The translations under genes were made by a program, and so were the position numbers. 55,607 nucleotides of DNA from Verrucomicrobiaceae bacterium (GTDB taxonomy: Bacteria > Verrucomicrobiota > Verrucomicrobiia > Verrucomicrobiales > Verrucomicrobiaceae): assembly GCA_027483245.1 (NCBI GenBank), contig JAIXVB010000265.1, positions 1 through 55,607 of the forward strand, in the 5' to 3' direction. The notes beneath the pieces are model-generated. The model did not search any database, had not been told where the DNA came from, and saw nothing but the letters and a program-made list of their open reading frames with translations. Of the stretch, positions 33,580 to 41,886 are shown piece by piece (within the stretch, counting starts at the first letter, position 1; each line of letters begins with the position of its first letter).

Positions 33580-34416
33580 TCATCGCAGAGAGTCATCCTC
33601 TCTCACCTGCTGTTCCAAATGGCGAAGGGCGGTGAGCATGGCTTCCCTGCCCTGAGGTTCGCGTTTTCCTTTGATGGTGGCAATGCAGCTCCCCTGCCGA
33701 TGTGTAAACTGGACGACCGAAGTCGCACGCGGTTTTCGAGGTTCCGAGCCTCCTTGATTGCGATGCTTTTCGATCCGGGAACGGATGTCGCGTGTGGTCT
33801 CCCCTGCCCTGGCTGCTGACACAAGCTCTTCCTGCACTTTGGAATCATCGACCGTGGCGATCCGCTGGGCCATTTCATAACCAATGCCCGGAGCGTTACG
33901 CAACTCCTCCTGAAGGCGTGCAGGAAGCTCAAGCACCCGGAGCATGCTGCTCATCCACTGCTCGCTCTTCCCTACTTGTCGGGCGAGTTCGCGCTGGGTT
34001 GCTACAGAGCCGGAATCGAGCAAGGAGCGTAAAGTTTCAGCCAATTCAATCGCCCCAATATTTTCACGCTGGATGTTAGAGATCAAGCTTTTGAATCGGC
34101 GAGTCGTTTGATCATCTGCGTCCCGAACGATGACCTCAACCTCAGAGAGGCCAACAGCTTTGGCCGCACGGTAGCGCCGATGCCCCGTGAGAATTCGATA
34201 ATGTTCTCCGTCTTGGGTGACTGTGATCGGCTCGATAATGCCATGACGACGAACAGACTCGATCATGTCCTCCATGTTGAGGAAGATCTTGCGTTCGTTG
34301 TCAGGATCTTCCTGGAGTCTGTCAATGGATACGATGAAGCGGCCTCGTTTTGGCAGGCCTCCTACAAGACCTGACTTGACCATATCGAGACGGCTTTTGC
34401 CCTGGGGTAATTTCAT
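33580..34416 (-). CDS. parB: ParB/RepB/Spo0J partition protein
   Basis: This 278-residue protein has the N-terminal ParB/Srx-like domain (DRLQEDPDNERKIF, then HGIIEPITV, YRILTGHRRYRAAKAVG with the CTP-binding GHRRYRA motif, and NIQRENI). The central helix-turn-helix is TQRELARQVGKSEQWMSSML. It loads on parS sites and slides as a CTP-dependent clamp. The gene follows ParA by 6 nt. The candidate binding sites are the palindromes at 35854-35877 and 37254-37277. The C-terminal part is short and basic. Confidence 0.94.
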   Translation of the reverse strand: MKLPQGKSRLDMVKSGLVGGLPKRGRFIVSIDRLQEDPDNERKIFLNMEDMIESVRRHGIIEPITVTQDGEHYRILTGHRRYRAAKAVGLSEVEVIVRDADDQTTRRFKSLISNIQRENIGAIELAETLRSLLDSGSVATQRELARQVGKSEQWMSSMLRVLELPARLQEELRNAPGIGYEMAQRIATVDDSKVQEELVSAARAGETTRDIRSRIEKHRNQGGSEPRKPRATSVVQFTHRQGSCIATIKGKREPQGREAMLTALRHLEQQVREDDSLR

Positions 34417-34422
34417 TCTGTT

Positions 34423-35262
34423 TTAAGCGGCGACCGCTTCGGCCAACGGCTCGGTCTGTGAACCAGGATCGTTGGTCTCTGCGGCCTCCGTTTGGGCGGA
34501 GCGCCCATTAGTGAATAATTCGCGAACCTCTTCGACGAGGGCCGCCATGTCCTGCGCTCCTTTGGAAAGAGGGCGGTAGTGGAAGATGCTGCCTCCATTC
34601 TCATCCACCTGTGCCATCCATCCACAAGAGCGTATCTCGCTTCTGGCGGAAGCGATGCCATCATCGCGCAACAATGTCAGAACTCTTTTCCGCAGCCCTG
34701 GCAGCCGGGTAAGATTGCTCAGAACATGCAGCATCTTGAAGTCATTGCCTGATCGGAGTTTAACAAGGAGTTTGTAAATACTGGCATAGCTTCTAACCGC
34801 CTTCGTGCTCTCAAAGGGGACGATGAATGCATCGGCTGGGAAAATCGCATTTTCCATGATCGGAGAGATCTGGTTCGGTGAGTCGATCACAATGAAATCG
34901 AACCGGTCGGCGATGTGTTCCTCGGCGAGCAACTGGGTGAGCATTGATGGGTAACCTTCGGTCTGGCTGATCTCTCTGCCGAGGTCTTCGAGTCCGTCCG
35001 CGCTGGCAACGAAGGACAGTCGTTCAAAGCCAGTTGGCTGAATGACTTCACTCAGGGATTGCTGGCGTGTGAGTGCTGAGACAAGAGTGCCCTCTGGAGT
35101 CAGACCATCCCCTGCGGCAAGCCACTGGGTGACTTGGGCCTGGGGATCGAGATCCATGAGAAGTACACGATGTTCATAGCGTGCGAGTCCGCTGGCCAGA
35201 TTCATCGCTATGGTGCTCTTGCCGCACCCTCCTTTGGCGTTGATAACTGTAATGATATTCAT
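34423..35262 (-). CDS. parA: ParA partition ATPase
   Basis: This 279-residue deviant Walker ATPase has KGGCGKST (10-17), LLMDLDPQAQVTQW as Walker A' and FDFIVIDSP as Walker B. It drives segregation of the replicon together with ParB. Its ATG overlaps the Rep stop by 4 nt, so rep-parA-parB form one operon. The protein is short at the N-terminus with no helix-turn-helix, the type Ib/Soj-like layout. The C-terminal tail after about 255 is Ala/Glu-rich. Confidence 0.94.
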   Translation of the reverse strand: MNIITVINAKGGCGKSTIAMNLASGLARYEHRVLLMDLDPQAQVTQWLAAGDGLTPEGTLVSALTRQQSLSEVIQPTGFERLSFVASADGLEDLGREISQTEGYPSMLTQLLAEEHIADRFDFIVIDSPNQISPIMENAIFPADAFIVPFESTKAVRSYASIYKLLVKLRSGNDFKMLHVLSNLTRLPGLRKRVLTLLRDDGIASARSEIRSCGWMAQVDENGGSIFHYRPLSKGAQDMAALVEEVRELFTNGRSAQTEAAETNDPGSQTEPLAEAVAA

Positions 35263-36977
35263 TCGTTTGGTTGAAATGGTTGGCTGTTAATGGTGACATC
35301 CCACGCCCAGAAGTCTGGAAGGCCTAGAAACTGGCGGAAGGCAAGGATGCGAGATTGATCCGTCTCAAAGGTCTCCATAACCTTTCTAGACCAAGGCTTT
35401 GGATCAGCAGCCAGCTCATCGCGCTCACGATCACGTTTGGCCGTAAAGAGAGCGTATTCACTGGAATCTGAGCGACGCATTTCCTGCTCCCTCATCGCGA
35501 GCCAGGCTATCCACGCTGGTCGATACTGCTTCTCATGGCTCTCACGAGCGTCGATAGAAGCTGCGTGTTTAGCATGGAGCTGAATCTTTTCCATCCGAAC
35601 TAGATAGGCATCGCCCAGTTGGCGGATGGCTAGTTTAAGCGATGGGAAAGGGTTGCGCTGTTCTCGGGCCATTTGCCCTAGCGTTCGCCCCCATTCGGTG
35701 GGTGTGCCTTTCGTTCCCAGAACACCGATCAACCTCTGAACGAATGCCTCGGCAAATTCGGCTTCTTGAGGGGACGGCTCATTAACGGGTTCTCCTTGGT
35801 TGCCCCCATAAGCTGCGTAAAAGCACCGTGCAAACTCCCATCCCGAACTTCCAAAAACTTCGGTCGCCCGAAGTTTTACTGGGGCATTCCATTTTTGTTC
35901 AATCGCCCGTCTGAGCAATCCTGCCGGACTTCGAGCTGGTGCCCTTGCAGGCAGCCAGGCGATCTGTTGCTTGATGGCATCGATGCTGTGTTCCCTGATT
36001 AGCTTGCGGGCAGTCCTCTCACTAAATCCAATGCCAATGAGCGTTTTTGACAATTCATTGTTAGCCGCTGGTTGCTTGTTTGAAGTTTCATTTTCTGGTT
36101 TCGTTTTAATACTGGTTCGTTTTTCCGACTGATCCGTAGGTTCGGATATCTGACCGATACTGGTGTGATTTTCTGACTGATATACGGCTGGTTTGTTTTT
36201 CTGACTGATCAGATAATCCGACCAGCAAAGAGCATAAGTCGCACGGCGTCTTTCGGTTGCCGCAGGGCTAAACCTGCCGTCTTCCACTCTCACGATGTAG
36301 TTTTTCTCCATCGAGGTTCGGATCGCTTTTGCCAGATCGGAGCGACTGCCAAATCGTGCGTAATTTTCTATCTGCTGGTAGGAGAGGGCCACCTGTTGTC
36401 GGCGACGACCATGCTTTGCCTGAAAACCAATGCTGTGACGGATAACGGAGCCTACGACCTTGATCACTGATAATGGCTCATTGGGAATCAGGTCATCAAA
36501 GAACTGATTTGGGATGTCTGTGCGGTTGCCTTCACCTTCAAAAAAGCCCGCAAATTCAGGGTGGCGGGTAGTGTAAGGCAAGGGAGACCAGCAAAGTTGG
36601 TAACGTGCAGATTCTCCAGGATCATGAGCTAACTTGGGCCGTCCTGCCGTCACACACTCAATAAGATGCCCAGCCAGAGCGGCATCGAGAGCAGAGCGAA
36701 TCATGTCTCGGCTTACACCAGCCCTTTGCTCCAGCTCGGAATAGGAAACACGGATCTGCTCCTCTTGAGGATTTCCATTGGCGTCGCACCATCCAAGGGT
36801 CTTTCGCAACAGGTAGGCGACAATGCGGACTACGCCTCTGGGGAAATTGGGAATGACTATGTCGAAGAACTGATTTGGCGTGTAGGTCGTGTTTGAGGTT
36901 GGAGTTTTAAAACCCTGAAAGGTTGAAGAAGCCTTGCTGCTGAGGGATCTTTTACGTTCCGTGACAGGAGTCAGCAT
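35259..36977 (-). CDS. Plasmid replication initiator-like protein with two duplicated winged-helix-like modules
   Basis: This 572-residue protein starts at MLTPVTERK (36977). Residues about 33-131 and 155-243 are an internal duplication: PNQFFD at 34-39 and 156-161, IPN.P..V.... in both, then helical DNA-binding patterns (VSYSELEQRAGVSRDMI; LSYQQIENYARFGSRSDL), each module ending Y.LCWS. A polar linker follows (SIGQISEPTDQSEKRT) and a helical C-terminal domain. Position directly before parA and after the oriV-like region makes replication initiation likely, but no named Rep family is certain. One palindrome lies inside the gene (35854-35877). The upstream start at 37064 overlaps the RHH gene. 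Confidence 0.78.
   Translation of the reverse strand: MLTPVTERKRSLSSKASSTFQGFKTPTSNTTYTPNQFFDIVIPNFPRGVVRIVAYLLRKTLGWCDANGNPQEEQIRVSYSELEQRAGVSRDMIRSALDAALAGHLIECVTAGRPKLAHDPGESARYQLCWSPLPYTTRHPEFAGFFEGEGNRTDIPNQFFDDLIPNEPLSVIKVVGSVIRHSIGFQAKHGRRRQQVALSYQQIENYARFGSRSDLAKAIRTSMEKNYIVRVEDGRFSPAATERRRATYALCWSDYLISQKNKPAVYQSENHTSIGQISEPTDQSEKRTSIKTKPENETSNKQPAANNELSKTLIGIGFSERTARKLIREHSIDAIKQQIAWLPARAPARSPAGLLRRAIEQKWNAPVKLRATEVFGSSGWEFARCFYAAYGGNQGEPVNEPSPQEAEFAEAFVQRLIGVLGTKGTPTEWGRTLGQMAREQRNPFPSLKLAIRQLGDAYLVRMEKIQLHAKHAASIDARESHEKQYRPAWIAWLAMREQEMRRSDSSEYALFTAKRDRERDELAADPKPWSRKVMETFETDQSRILAFRQFLGLPDFWAWDVTINSQPFQPNE
35854..35877. promoter_or_regulatory. 24-bp palindrome, candidate parS or Rep-binding site, copy 1
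   Basis: The arms AAAACTTCGG and CCGAAGTTTT flank a TCGC centre inside the rep gene. The inverted form recurs with 23 of 24 bases matching at 37254-37277. The arms are perfect. The size and symmetry suit a dimeric partition or replication protein. Confidence 0.6.
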
Positions 36978-36985
36978 CACAGCAT

Positions 36986-37186
36986 TTAAAGGTGAATCAC
37001 AGGCTCTGACTTTGCAGATTCGACTTTCTGCCGCCCCTGTTCGAAGAGCCACTTTGAGTACCACCGCAACACAGCATTGATAATGAAGCTTCGGCTCCTT
37101 TGCTGATCACGCGCCAGTCCATCAATGAACGAGAGAACATCACTCTCGAATTTCACCCCTGCCGATTTTCTCACGATTTTTTGCAT
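36986..37186 (-). CDS. Ribbon-helix-helix DNA-binding protein (CopG/Arc-like)
   Basis: This 66-residue basic protein has an RHH pattern: a beta strand VKFESDVLSFIDGLA, then RDQQRSRSFIINAVLRWYSKWL as two helices. It is probably an autorepressor of the rep-par operon or copy-number regulator. The gene stands 8 nt before the rep start and just after the DnaA box and palindrome. Such RHH genes commonly precede rep on plasmids. Confidence 0.8.
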   Translation of the reverse strand: MQKIVRKSAGVKFESDVLSFIDGLARDQQRSRSFIINAVLRWYSKWLFEQGRQKVESAKSEPVIHL

Positions 37187-37277
37187 GCCTTCATTTTACC
37201 ATGAAGGTGACACACGTGGTCACGTCCCCCTGTGGATAACCTGATCACGAGGTTAAACTTCGGGCGACCGAAGTTTT
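37187..37277. other. Candidate replication origin (oriV) region
   Basis: Within 90 bp are a GTGAC/GTCAC inverted repeat around an E-box-like ACACGTG (about 37207-37223), a perfect DnaA box TGTGGATAA (37231-37239, reverse complement of TTATCCACA), a second GATCACGA copy, and the 24-bp palindrome (37254-37277). It lies upstream of the RHH and rep genes. Local AT-rich sequence is modest. The combination supports an origin, but iterons are not clear. Confidence 0.6.
37254..37277. promoter_or_regulatory. 24-bp palindrome, candidate parS or Rep-binding site, copy 2
   Basis: The arms AAACTTCGG and CCGAAGTTT flank a GCGA centre, i.e. the reverse complement of copy 1 apart from the first base. It sits 68 bp upstream of the RHH start codon and could act as an operator as well as a partition site. 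Confidence 0.6.
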
Positions 37278-37564
37278 GAATTTGGCCCGGCATCAAATAA
37301 GTCTAGCTGCAATTGGAGTGGCAGCGGTAGTTTACAGGTCGGGCTTTGAATGAATCAGATGCTGAAATTGGCACAATGAATGGCACCTGGTTCATTCTAA
37401 GCGCTTCAGGGGGCAGGTTCACGGTGTGCGTCCGCGAAGCAGATGCTGGCCGTGAGAGGGAAGATATGGTTTGGGAGGGGAGTTGCGGGGAATCCTCCCC
37501 GCTGGAAGGGGTAGCGGCCCACGAAGTAGCCGCGAGGGGAAAGCTTTCCCCACCAATTGCTGAT
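37278..37564. other. Intergenic region without a confident gene
   Basis: This 287-bp stretch separates the oriV region from the convergent-side membrane protein gene. It holds a hairpin GCGGGGA/TCCCCGC (37485-37502). A 76-codon plus-strand frame (37346-37576) and a 99-codon minus-strand frame (37303-37602) both exist but neither shows a start signal or recognisable protein. Nothing else was seen. Confidence 0.5.
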
Positions 37565-40348
37565 CTATTTTCGTAGCTGGAATCTGATGCCCTGCTGTTC
37601 AATCATGCCATCATTCGTGAATTGAAAGTTAAACTCCCTGCCCACAAAAGCAGCTGCACTTCGTTCACATACGAGGAGAAATTTAGGCTGACCGTAATTT
37701 TGCGCCCACCCCTGCACCTTGACGTAGAGACTCGCGCTTTGCCCCCCTTGGGAGACACCTCCAGAGCATTCATAGATGGCACGACAGGTATTTAATTCTT
37801 TGCCATCCTTGGACAATTCACGATACGTCCGGTGCCAATGGAGGCCGTTCATGAAACTGATGTGATCGGTGATTTCGATTTCTTTTCGGTCGCCCACCAT
37901 AGTCGTGGCCACATAATAGGGACGCGGCACGGACATCGGCACTCCCTGAGTTCTTTGTGGAACCGCTTTTGGTTTTTCTTCAGGGGGCTTCGCCGCGCTC
38001 TTGCTGTCCTGCACATCGTACACTTTTGCTCTCTGGCTGGTTATGCGCAGTTTTCCGTCCTGAATACTAACGACCATCGTCAAGTCCACCTTGCCTCGAT
38101 GCCACTCACCAGCGGCATTTTCGTTTGAAAACTCAATCGAGTACCCTGCAATCCACCCATTTGCATTTTTCGTTAGAACGATGTCGCTGATGATTTTCTC
38201 CACGCCCTTTGGCCATTTGACTCGATGAGCACTTTCCTCGACCAAAATTGCGCTCGAAAGAATCCGCCCTTTATCCAAGAAATCGACAGTCGAATCATAA
38301 TTGGAAACCATTCCCTCAACGTCTCCCTTGGACGCCATGGCGTGATGAGCCGTCAAAAAAGTCTTCACATCATTATCAGTAATTTGCGCGACGGGAGCTT
38401 CGGTGGGGACAGTCTGGGCTTTGGGCTTTGCCGGGCGAGGACGCTCGGATGCCTTTACAACCACCAATGATGACCCTTGTTCAGCCAAGGTTAAAAGCGC
38501 AGGAGACTCGATATATTCCAGTTCAGATGTTGGGAGCTCACGGCGAATTGGCACAGGTTGCTCCCACCAATCCTTGAGCTCTGGAACTTTGCAAAGATCC
38601 ATGGAGCCCGCATCCCATGAGTGGAGTGAGGAAATAACATCGGTTGATGAGAGGGCACGATCAAATGTTGTGACAACAAAAACCGCTTTTTTTCCCTTCC
38701 ATTCAAGGATGCGAACTATAGCCTTAACCTGACTATAATTCGGCCCGACAGTCTCTTTCGTCAGGGGATTTTCAAGCGGCGCGTAAATGAATGCACACAA
38801 TTTTTTCAGTGCAACTTTGAGTCTGACGACTTCGTCCTTAATCTCCTCAAATGCTACAGGCATCGCCACTTCGAGATGATATTCAGGTGCCTGAACGACC
38901 TTCATGTAGGTGACCTCAGCCCTACTATCCGAAATCCGAATAATCTTCGAACCATCAGGCACACAAAGCACGCGCATCCCCTCCTTGACACCCAAAGAAC
39001 TAAATCCCATGGCAATATCAGAGGCTGGATGAGTCAATGCGCAAACTGTATCTCCTCCCAACCTCCAAGCGTCGTCTGGACTTCGGCGGGAAGCAGGAGT
39101 TGCACTCCGAATCAGAGTTTTTAGATCGACCTTCCAGTCACGTTCTTCTGGCACTTTGACGCGCGGCCCCTTCGTCCAAAACTGTTTCGTTGGTTCATCA
39201 GCCTTATCCAAAAAAGCTGAATCCCTCGCAGGTTTCAATGTCAGGTCGTCCAGATTTAGTACTAGCGATGCCTCATCATTCGGGTAAAAAATCAATTCTT
39301 TTGGCTGCCACCAAAATACATCTCCAGTTGGAATGTCTCGATTTTGTGGCCTTGGCAGTTCAATTCCTTTCAAGGAGTCGATTTTTAGAATCCACACCCT
39401 CCGATTTTCATCACCTTCACCGGCAACACATGCCAAAGCTTTTTGATCTGGTGCCCAAGCAAGACACGTTACTGAACCGAAGGAAACTGGGATTTCTGCC
39501 GTCTTTTTGAATCTGTTTAGATCAAAAATGACCGCCTGAGTCTGGGTAGAAGATCTTTCAAGGTAGGCGAAAAAGTTTCCGTCTGGCGATAGGCTAGGAG
39601 CCGCCTCGCTAGCGACATTCTCAATCGTCTTTGTGAAGTCCGGCTGAATCGTCCCAATTTTGGCAGTTTTAATGGACAAAGGCGCATCATAACGAAATGA
39701 GGGGGGAGCCGGAGGTGGAACCGCAGAAGTTGAAACAGGCACAGGGTCTGTTTTCATAGGTCTTCCAAGTATGGAGAGGGGAGAAGCAAGCCCGACTATA
39801 CTGACCATCATCAAGGCTCCAGTCATCCAGCTTAAGCCCATTACAGTAACATCGCTTTTTCCACTTTCCTGAATGGACAAGTGCGGTTTGAGAATTCGAC
39901 CTCCCAGAAGTCCACCAATGAAACCACAAAGGATAGCAGGAAGAATGCTGGACAAACTCACCCAAAAACTGAGCCACATGTGATGCCTTGCCAGCATATC
40001 CACATGGGCGTTCTCAGCGCTGCGCACATCCGCTGTAGCGAGAAAAGTTAGCAGTCCACCAGTAGCAAGTGCGGAAAACAATCCCGCTTGGATACCGATC
40101 CTCGCACCCATGCCGCCAGAAAGTCGCTTTGATCGCAGATCTAAATAGCTGATTAAAGCCGCTATTGCGCCAGCAATAAAGGCCAATGACAAGACAAGAA
40201 GAATAAGCAGCTTTGCCGGGGTAACTCCTAACAACTCAGTTCTGGTAATATCTCTGAAACAGATACCGAGCCCTCCCGTGGCGATTCCCACCGCACACGC
40301 ACGAATTCGTGAAGAATCAGTAATTTTCACTTGGGTATGAGTCGCCAC
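37565..40348 (-). CDS. Large membrane protein with beta-propeller-like and NTF2-like regions
   Basis: This 927-residue protein has four TM helices at the N-terminus (about 46-68, 84-104, 126-150, 169-192) and a Pro/Ser linker. The following region has WD40/TolB-like repeats (PSLSPDGNFFAYLER, CLAWAPDQKALACVAG, VFWWQPKELIFYP). After another Pro-rich linker, a SnoaL/NTF2-like stretch appears at about 655-790 (DVKTFLTAHHAMASKGDVEGMVSNYDS...). It is possibly a cell-surface or stress-related scaffold. No gene of this architecture is known to me on plasmids. It is AT-richer than the metal cluster. Confidence 0.75.
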   Translation of the reverse strand: MATHTQVKITDSSRIRACAVGIATGGLGICFRDITRTELLGVTPAKLLILLVLSLAFIAGAIAALISYLDLRSKRLSGGMGARIGIQAGLFSALATGGLLTFLATADVRSAENAHVDMLARHHMWLSFWVSLSSILPAILCGFIGGLLGGRILKPHLSIQESGKSDVTVMGLSWMTGALMMVSIVGLASPLSILGRPMKTDPVPVSTSAVPPPAPPSFRYDAPLSIKTAKIGTIQPDFTKTIENVASEAAPSLSPDGNFFAYLERSSTQTQAVIFDLNRFKKTAEIPVSFGSVTCLAWAPDQKALACVAGEGDENRRVWILKIDSLKGIELPRPQNRDIPTGDVFWWQPKELIFYPNDEASLVLNLDDLTLKPARDSAFLDKADEPTKQFWTKGPRVKVPEERDWKVDLKTLIRSATPASRRSPDDAWRLGGDTVCALTHPASDIAMGFSSLGVKEGMRVLCVPDGSKIIRISDSRAEVTYMKVVQAPEYHLEVAMPVAFEEIKDEVVRLKVALKKLCAFIYAPLENPLTKETVGPNYSQVKAIVRILEWKGKKAVFVVTTFDRALSSTDVISSLHSWDAGSMDLCKVPELKDWWEQPVPIRRELPTSELEYIESPALLTLAEQGSSLVVVKASERPRPAKPKAQTVPTEAPVAQITDNDVKTFLTAHHAMASKGDVEGMVSNYDSTVDFLDKGRILSSAILVEESAHRVKWPKGVEKIISDIVLTKNANGWIAGYSIEFSNENAAGEWHRGKVDLTMVVSIQDGKLRITSQRAKVYDVQDSKSAAKPPEEKPKAVPQRTQGVPMSVPRPYYVATTMVGDRKEIEITDHISFMNGLHWHRTYRELSKDGKELNTCRAIYECSGGVSQGGQSASLYVKVQGWAQNYGQPKFLLVCERSAAAFVGREFNFQFTNDGMIEQQGIRFQLRK

Positions 40349-40487
40349 AGGTGGTCAAATATCACGAGACCACTTCCGTGACAAGGAATTCATCCGAGAT
40401 TTGAGCTTAAGCTTCCGAAGCATTTTCGTATGATATAAAAACAATAATGAGATTTTGAATCCTTCTTTGATGAGTGATAGTTCTTAA

Positions 40488-40871
40488 TCACTCAAGCGGT
40501 TTTGGATGCATCTCGTGAGGCATGATTGCAAGTTCCATGATGCGCATGCGCACTTCTGCGCTGGGGCATGTAGAGCCCTTTTCAAGTTTACGATAAATTT
40601 CCGGTGCTACTCCAATTGCAGATGCCATGGTCTTTTGATCAAAGCCCTGACATCTTCGTGCCTTTAGCACGATTTCTGATTCGCTAATTCCCGTGGAAGG
40701 GTAATACCCTAGAAATCTCAACAAACTCGGCCATTCTGAGATTACGGGCATGCGGATGTCGCGCTCCCACCGTTCGTAAACCTCTCTTAAAGTCCCCAAA
40801 TGCGATGCTACATCCTCTTGTCGAAGGCCCAGAGTAAGACGATGTTTTTTTAGGTGCTCCCCGAGTGTCAA
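40488..40871 (-). CDS. XRE-family helix-turn-helix regulator
   Basis: The protein (about 127 residues) has one HTH (TLGEHLKKHRLTLGLRQEDVASHLG at the N-terminus), FLGYYP after it and a second HTH-like repeat (FDQKTMASAIGVAPEIYRKLE). The WERD and WPSLLRFLGY motifs are typical of this XRE subfamily. No ATG is in a suitable place; TTG at 40871 gives LTLGEHL, the usual N-terminus, so an unusual start codon is proposed. The frame runs on upstream to 41159 through a separate gene remnant and should not be read as one protein. Confidence 0.75.
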   Translation of the reverse strand: MTLGEHLKKHRLTLGLRQEDVASHLGTLREVYERWERDIRMPVISEWPSLLRFLGYYPSTGISESEIVLKARRCQGFDQKTMASAIGVAPEIYRKLEKGSTCPSAEVRMRIMELAIMPHEMHPKPLE

Positions 40872-40974
40872 CGGAGTGCATTTAACGCCTTTCTTCTTGA
40901 TAATGAACGCCTTGAGTCTCTCTGCTCTTACCCAAATGGCAAAGTAGCAAAATGGCAAAATAGGATGACACGTA

Positions 40975-41284
40975 TTTTGCCGATGCGTGATTGCTGGATC
41001 GCTGGGAAGCAAACGTGGAGATCGGGGCTTTCCCGGCCGACCGGCATCGCCTTCAAAGGCCGCATTCAGGTGGAGGGCAGCCTGTTCCGCCCCCTTGGCC
41101 TGTTTCGCCGCAGCGCTTGCCAAGTCCGCCGCCTCACGGAACCGCCCCAATTCCATCAAGGCCCGCCGCCCAGAATCACACCCCGCGCCTCCTGCCCGTC
41201 CTTGGGGTCTAAGAGCCGCGCCATCGTCACCGCTTCTTCGAGGCGTCCTATCCGGTCGAGATGTTTGATTTCATGGGGCTCCAT
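40975..41284 (-). pseudogene. Frameshifted remnant of a TPR-like protein
   Basis: Frame A starts at ATG 41284 (MEPHEIKHLDRIGRLEEAV, then ARLLDPKDGQEARGVILGG) and stops at about 41163. The next frame continues the same type of sequence directly (LMELGRFREAADLASAAAKQ, then AEQAALHLNAAFEG). A one-base indel in the G-rich stretch around 41165-41175 would join them into one helical-repeat protein of about 100 residues. It merges into the XRE gene's upstream frame. Confidence 0.7.
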
Positions 41285-41439
41285 GATCCACCCCTCTGAC
41301 CCATCGCCTTTGCACTGCCTGTCAAAAAAGTTCGAGACGTCAAAATCCCGGAATGGTTGTCCGGCGAATGCCCCGGGGAATCAGCCGCCGTGCGGGCATC
41401 TTCTCCGCTCAGAGGCCAGGGAATGAGCTTCCCAACCCC

Positions 41440-41720
41440 GACTTCCGAAGCCACAACCTCCCCTTTCGGCTTCGCATCCCCTGGCGCGGGAGTTCAAAAC
41501 ACCGTCTTCAGCTTCATATCCTCCGGTTTGAACTCCCGAACCCCGCCCGACGAAGCCGCAACCCCGACCTCGGAAGCCAAAGACTCCTCATCGAAAGCCA
41601 AAAGCACCGCCTCGGGAGTTCAAACCGCTCGATTGGAAGCCCAATTCCCAGCCTGCGGAGTTCCTACCGCAGTTTTCGAAGCCGCATCCCCAGGATTCAG
41701 CTTCAAAAACTCAGGTTCGA
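41440..41720 (+). repeat. Degenerate 21-nt tandem repeat array (about 13 units)
   Basis: GAAGCC, GAGTTC or their near variants recur about every 21 nt (41447, 41468, 41490, 41511, 41552, 41573, 41594, 41616, 41636, 41658, 41679, 41699). In frame (41357-41734) this gives a 7-residue repeat with E-A or G-V at the start (EAATPTS, EAKDSSS, GVQTARL, EAQFPAC, GVPTAVF, EAASPGF). Both a coding heptad array and a DNA-level array with two helical turns per unit are possible. No start signal or known protein supports a gene. Confidence 0.7.
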
Positions 41721-41886
41721 ACTATCAAACCTGAGAATTTGAAGTCGAAAACTCTTTTTCTTAAGCCTTAACTTGTCAATAATCGCTCTTTTTGCCATGT
41801 TGATCCCCGATTCGCCATTCTGACCCGCTCAGTTTCGCTCCGTCGGGTTGGATTGGTGAGTTCCCCCACCCTAACTAGATACTGCC

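Noticed and set aside
37346-37576. 76-codon plus-strand gene
   Set aside because: It overlaps the end of the membrane protein gene, has no ribosome-binding site and no recognisable protein pattern.
41440-41720. CRISPR array
   Set aside because: The units are degenerate, 21 nt apart, with no fixed repeat and no unique spacers; no cas gene is present.
41713-41740. tRNA T-arm-like GGTTCGAAC
   Set aside because: No acceptor or anticodon stem can be formed around it.
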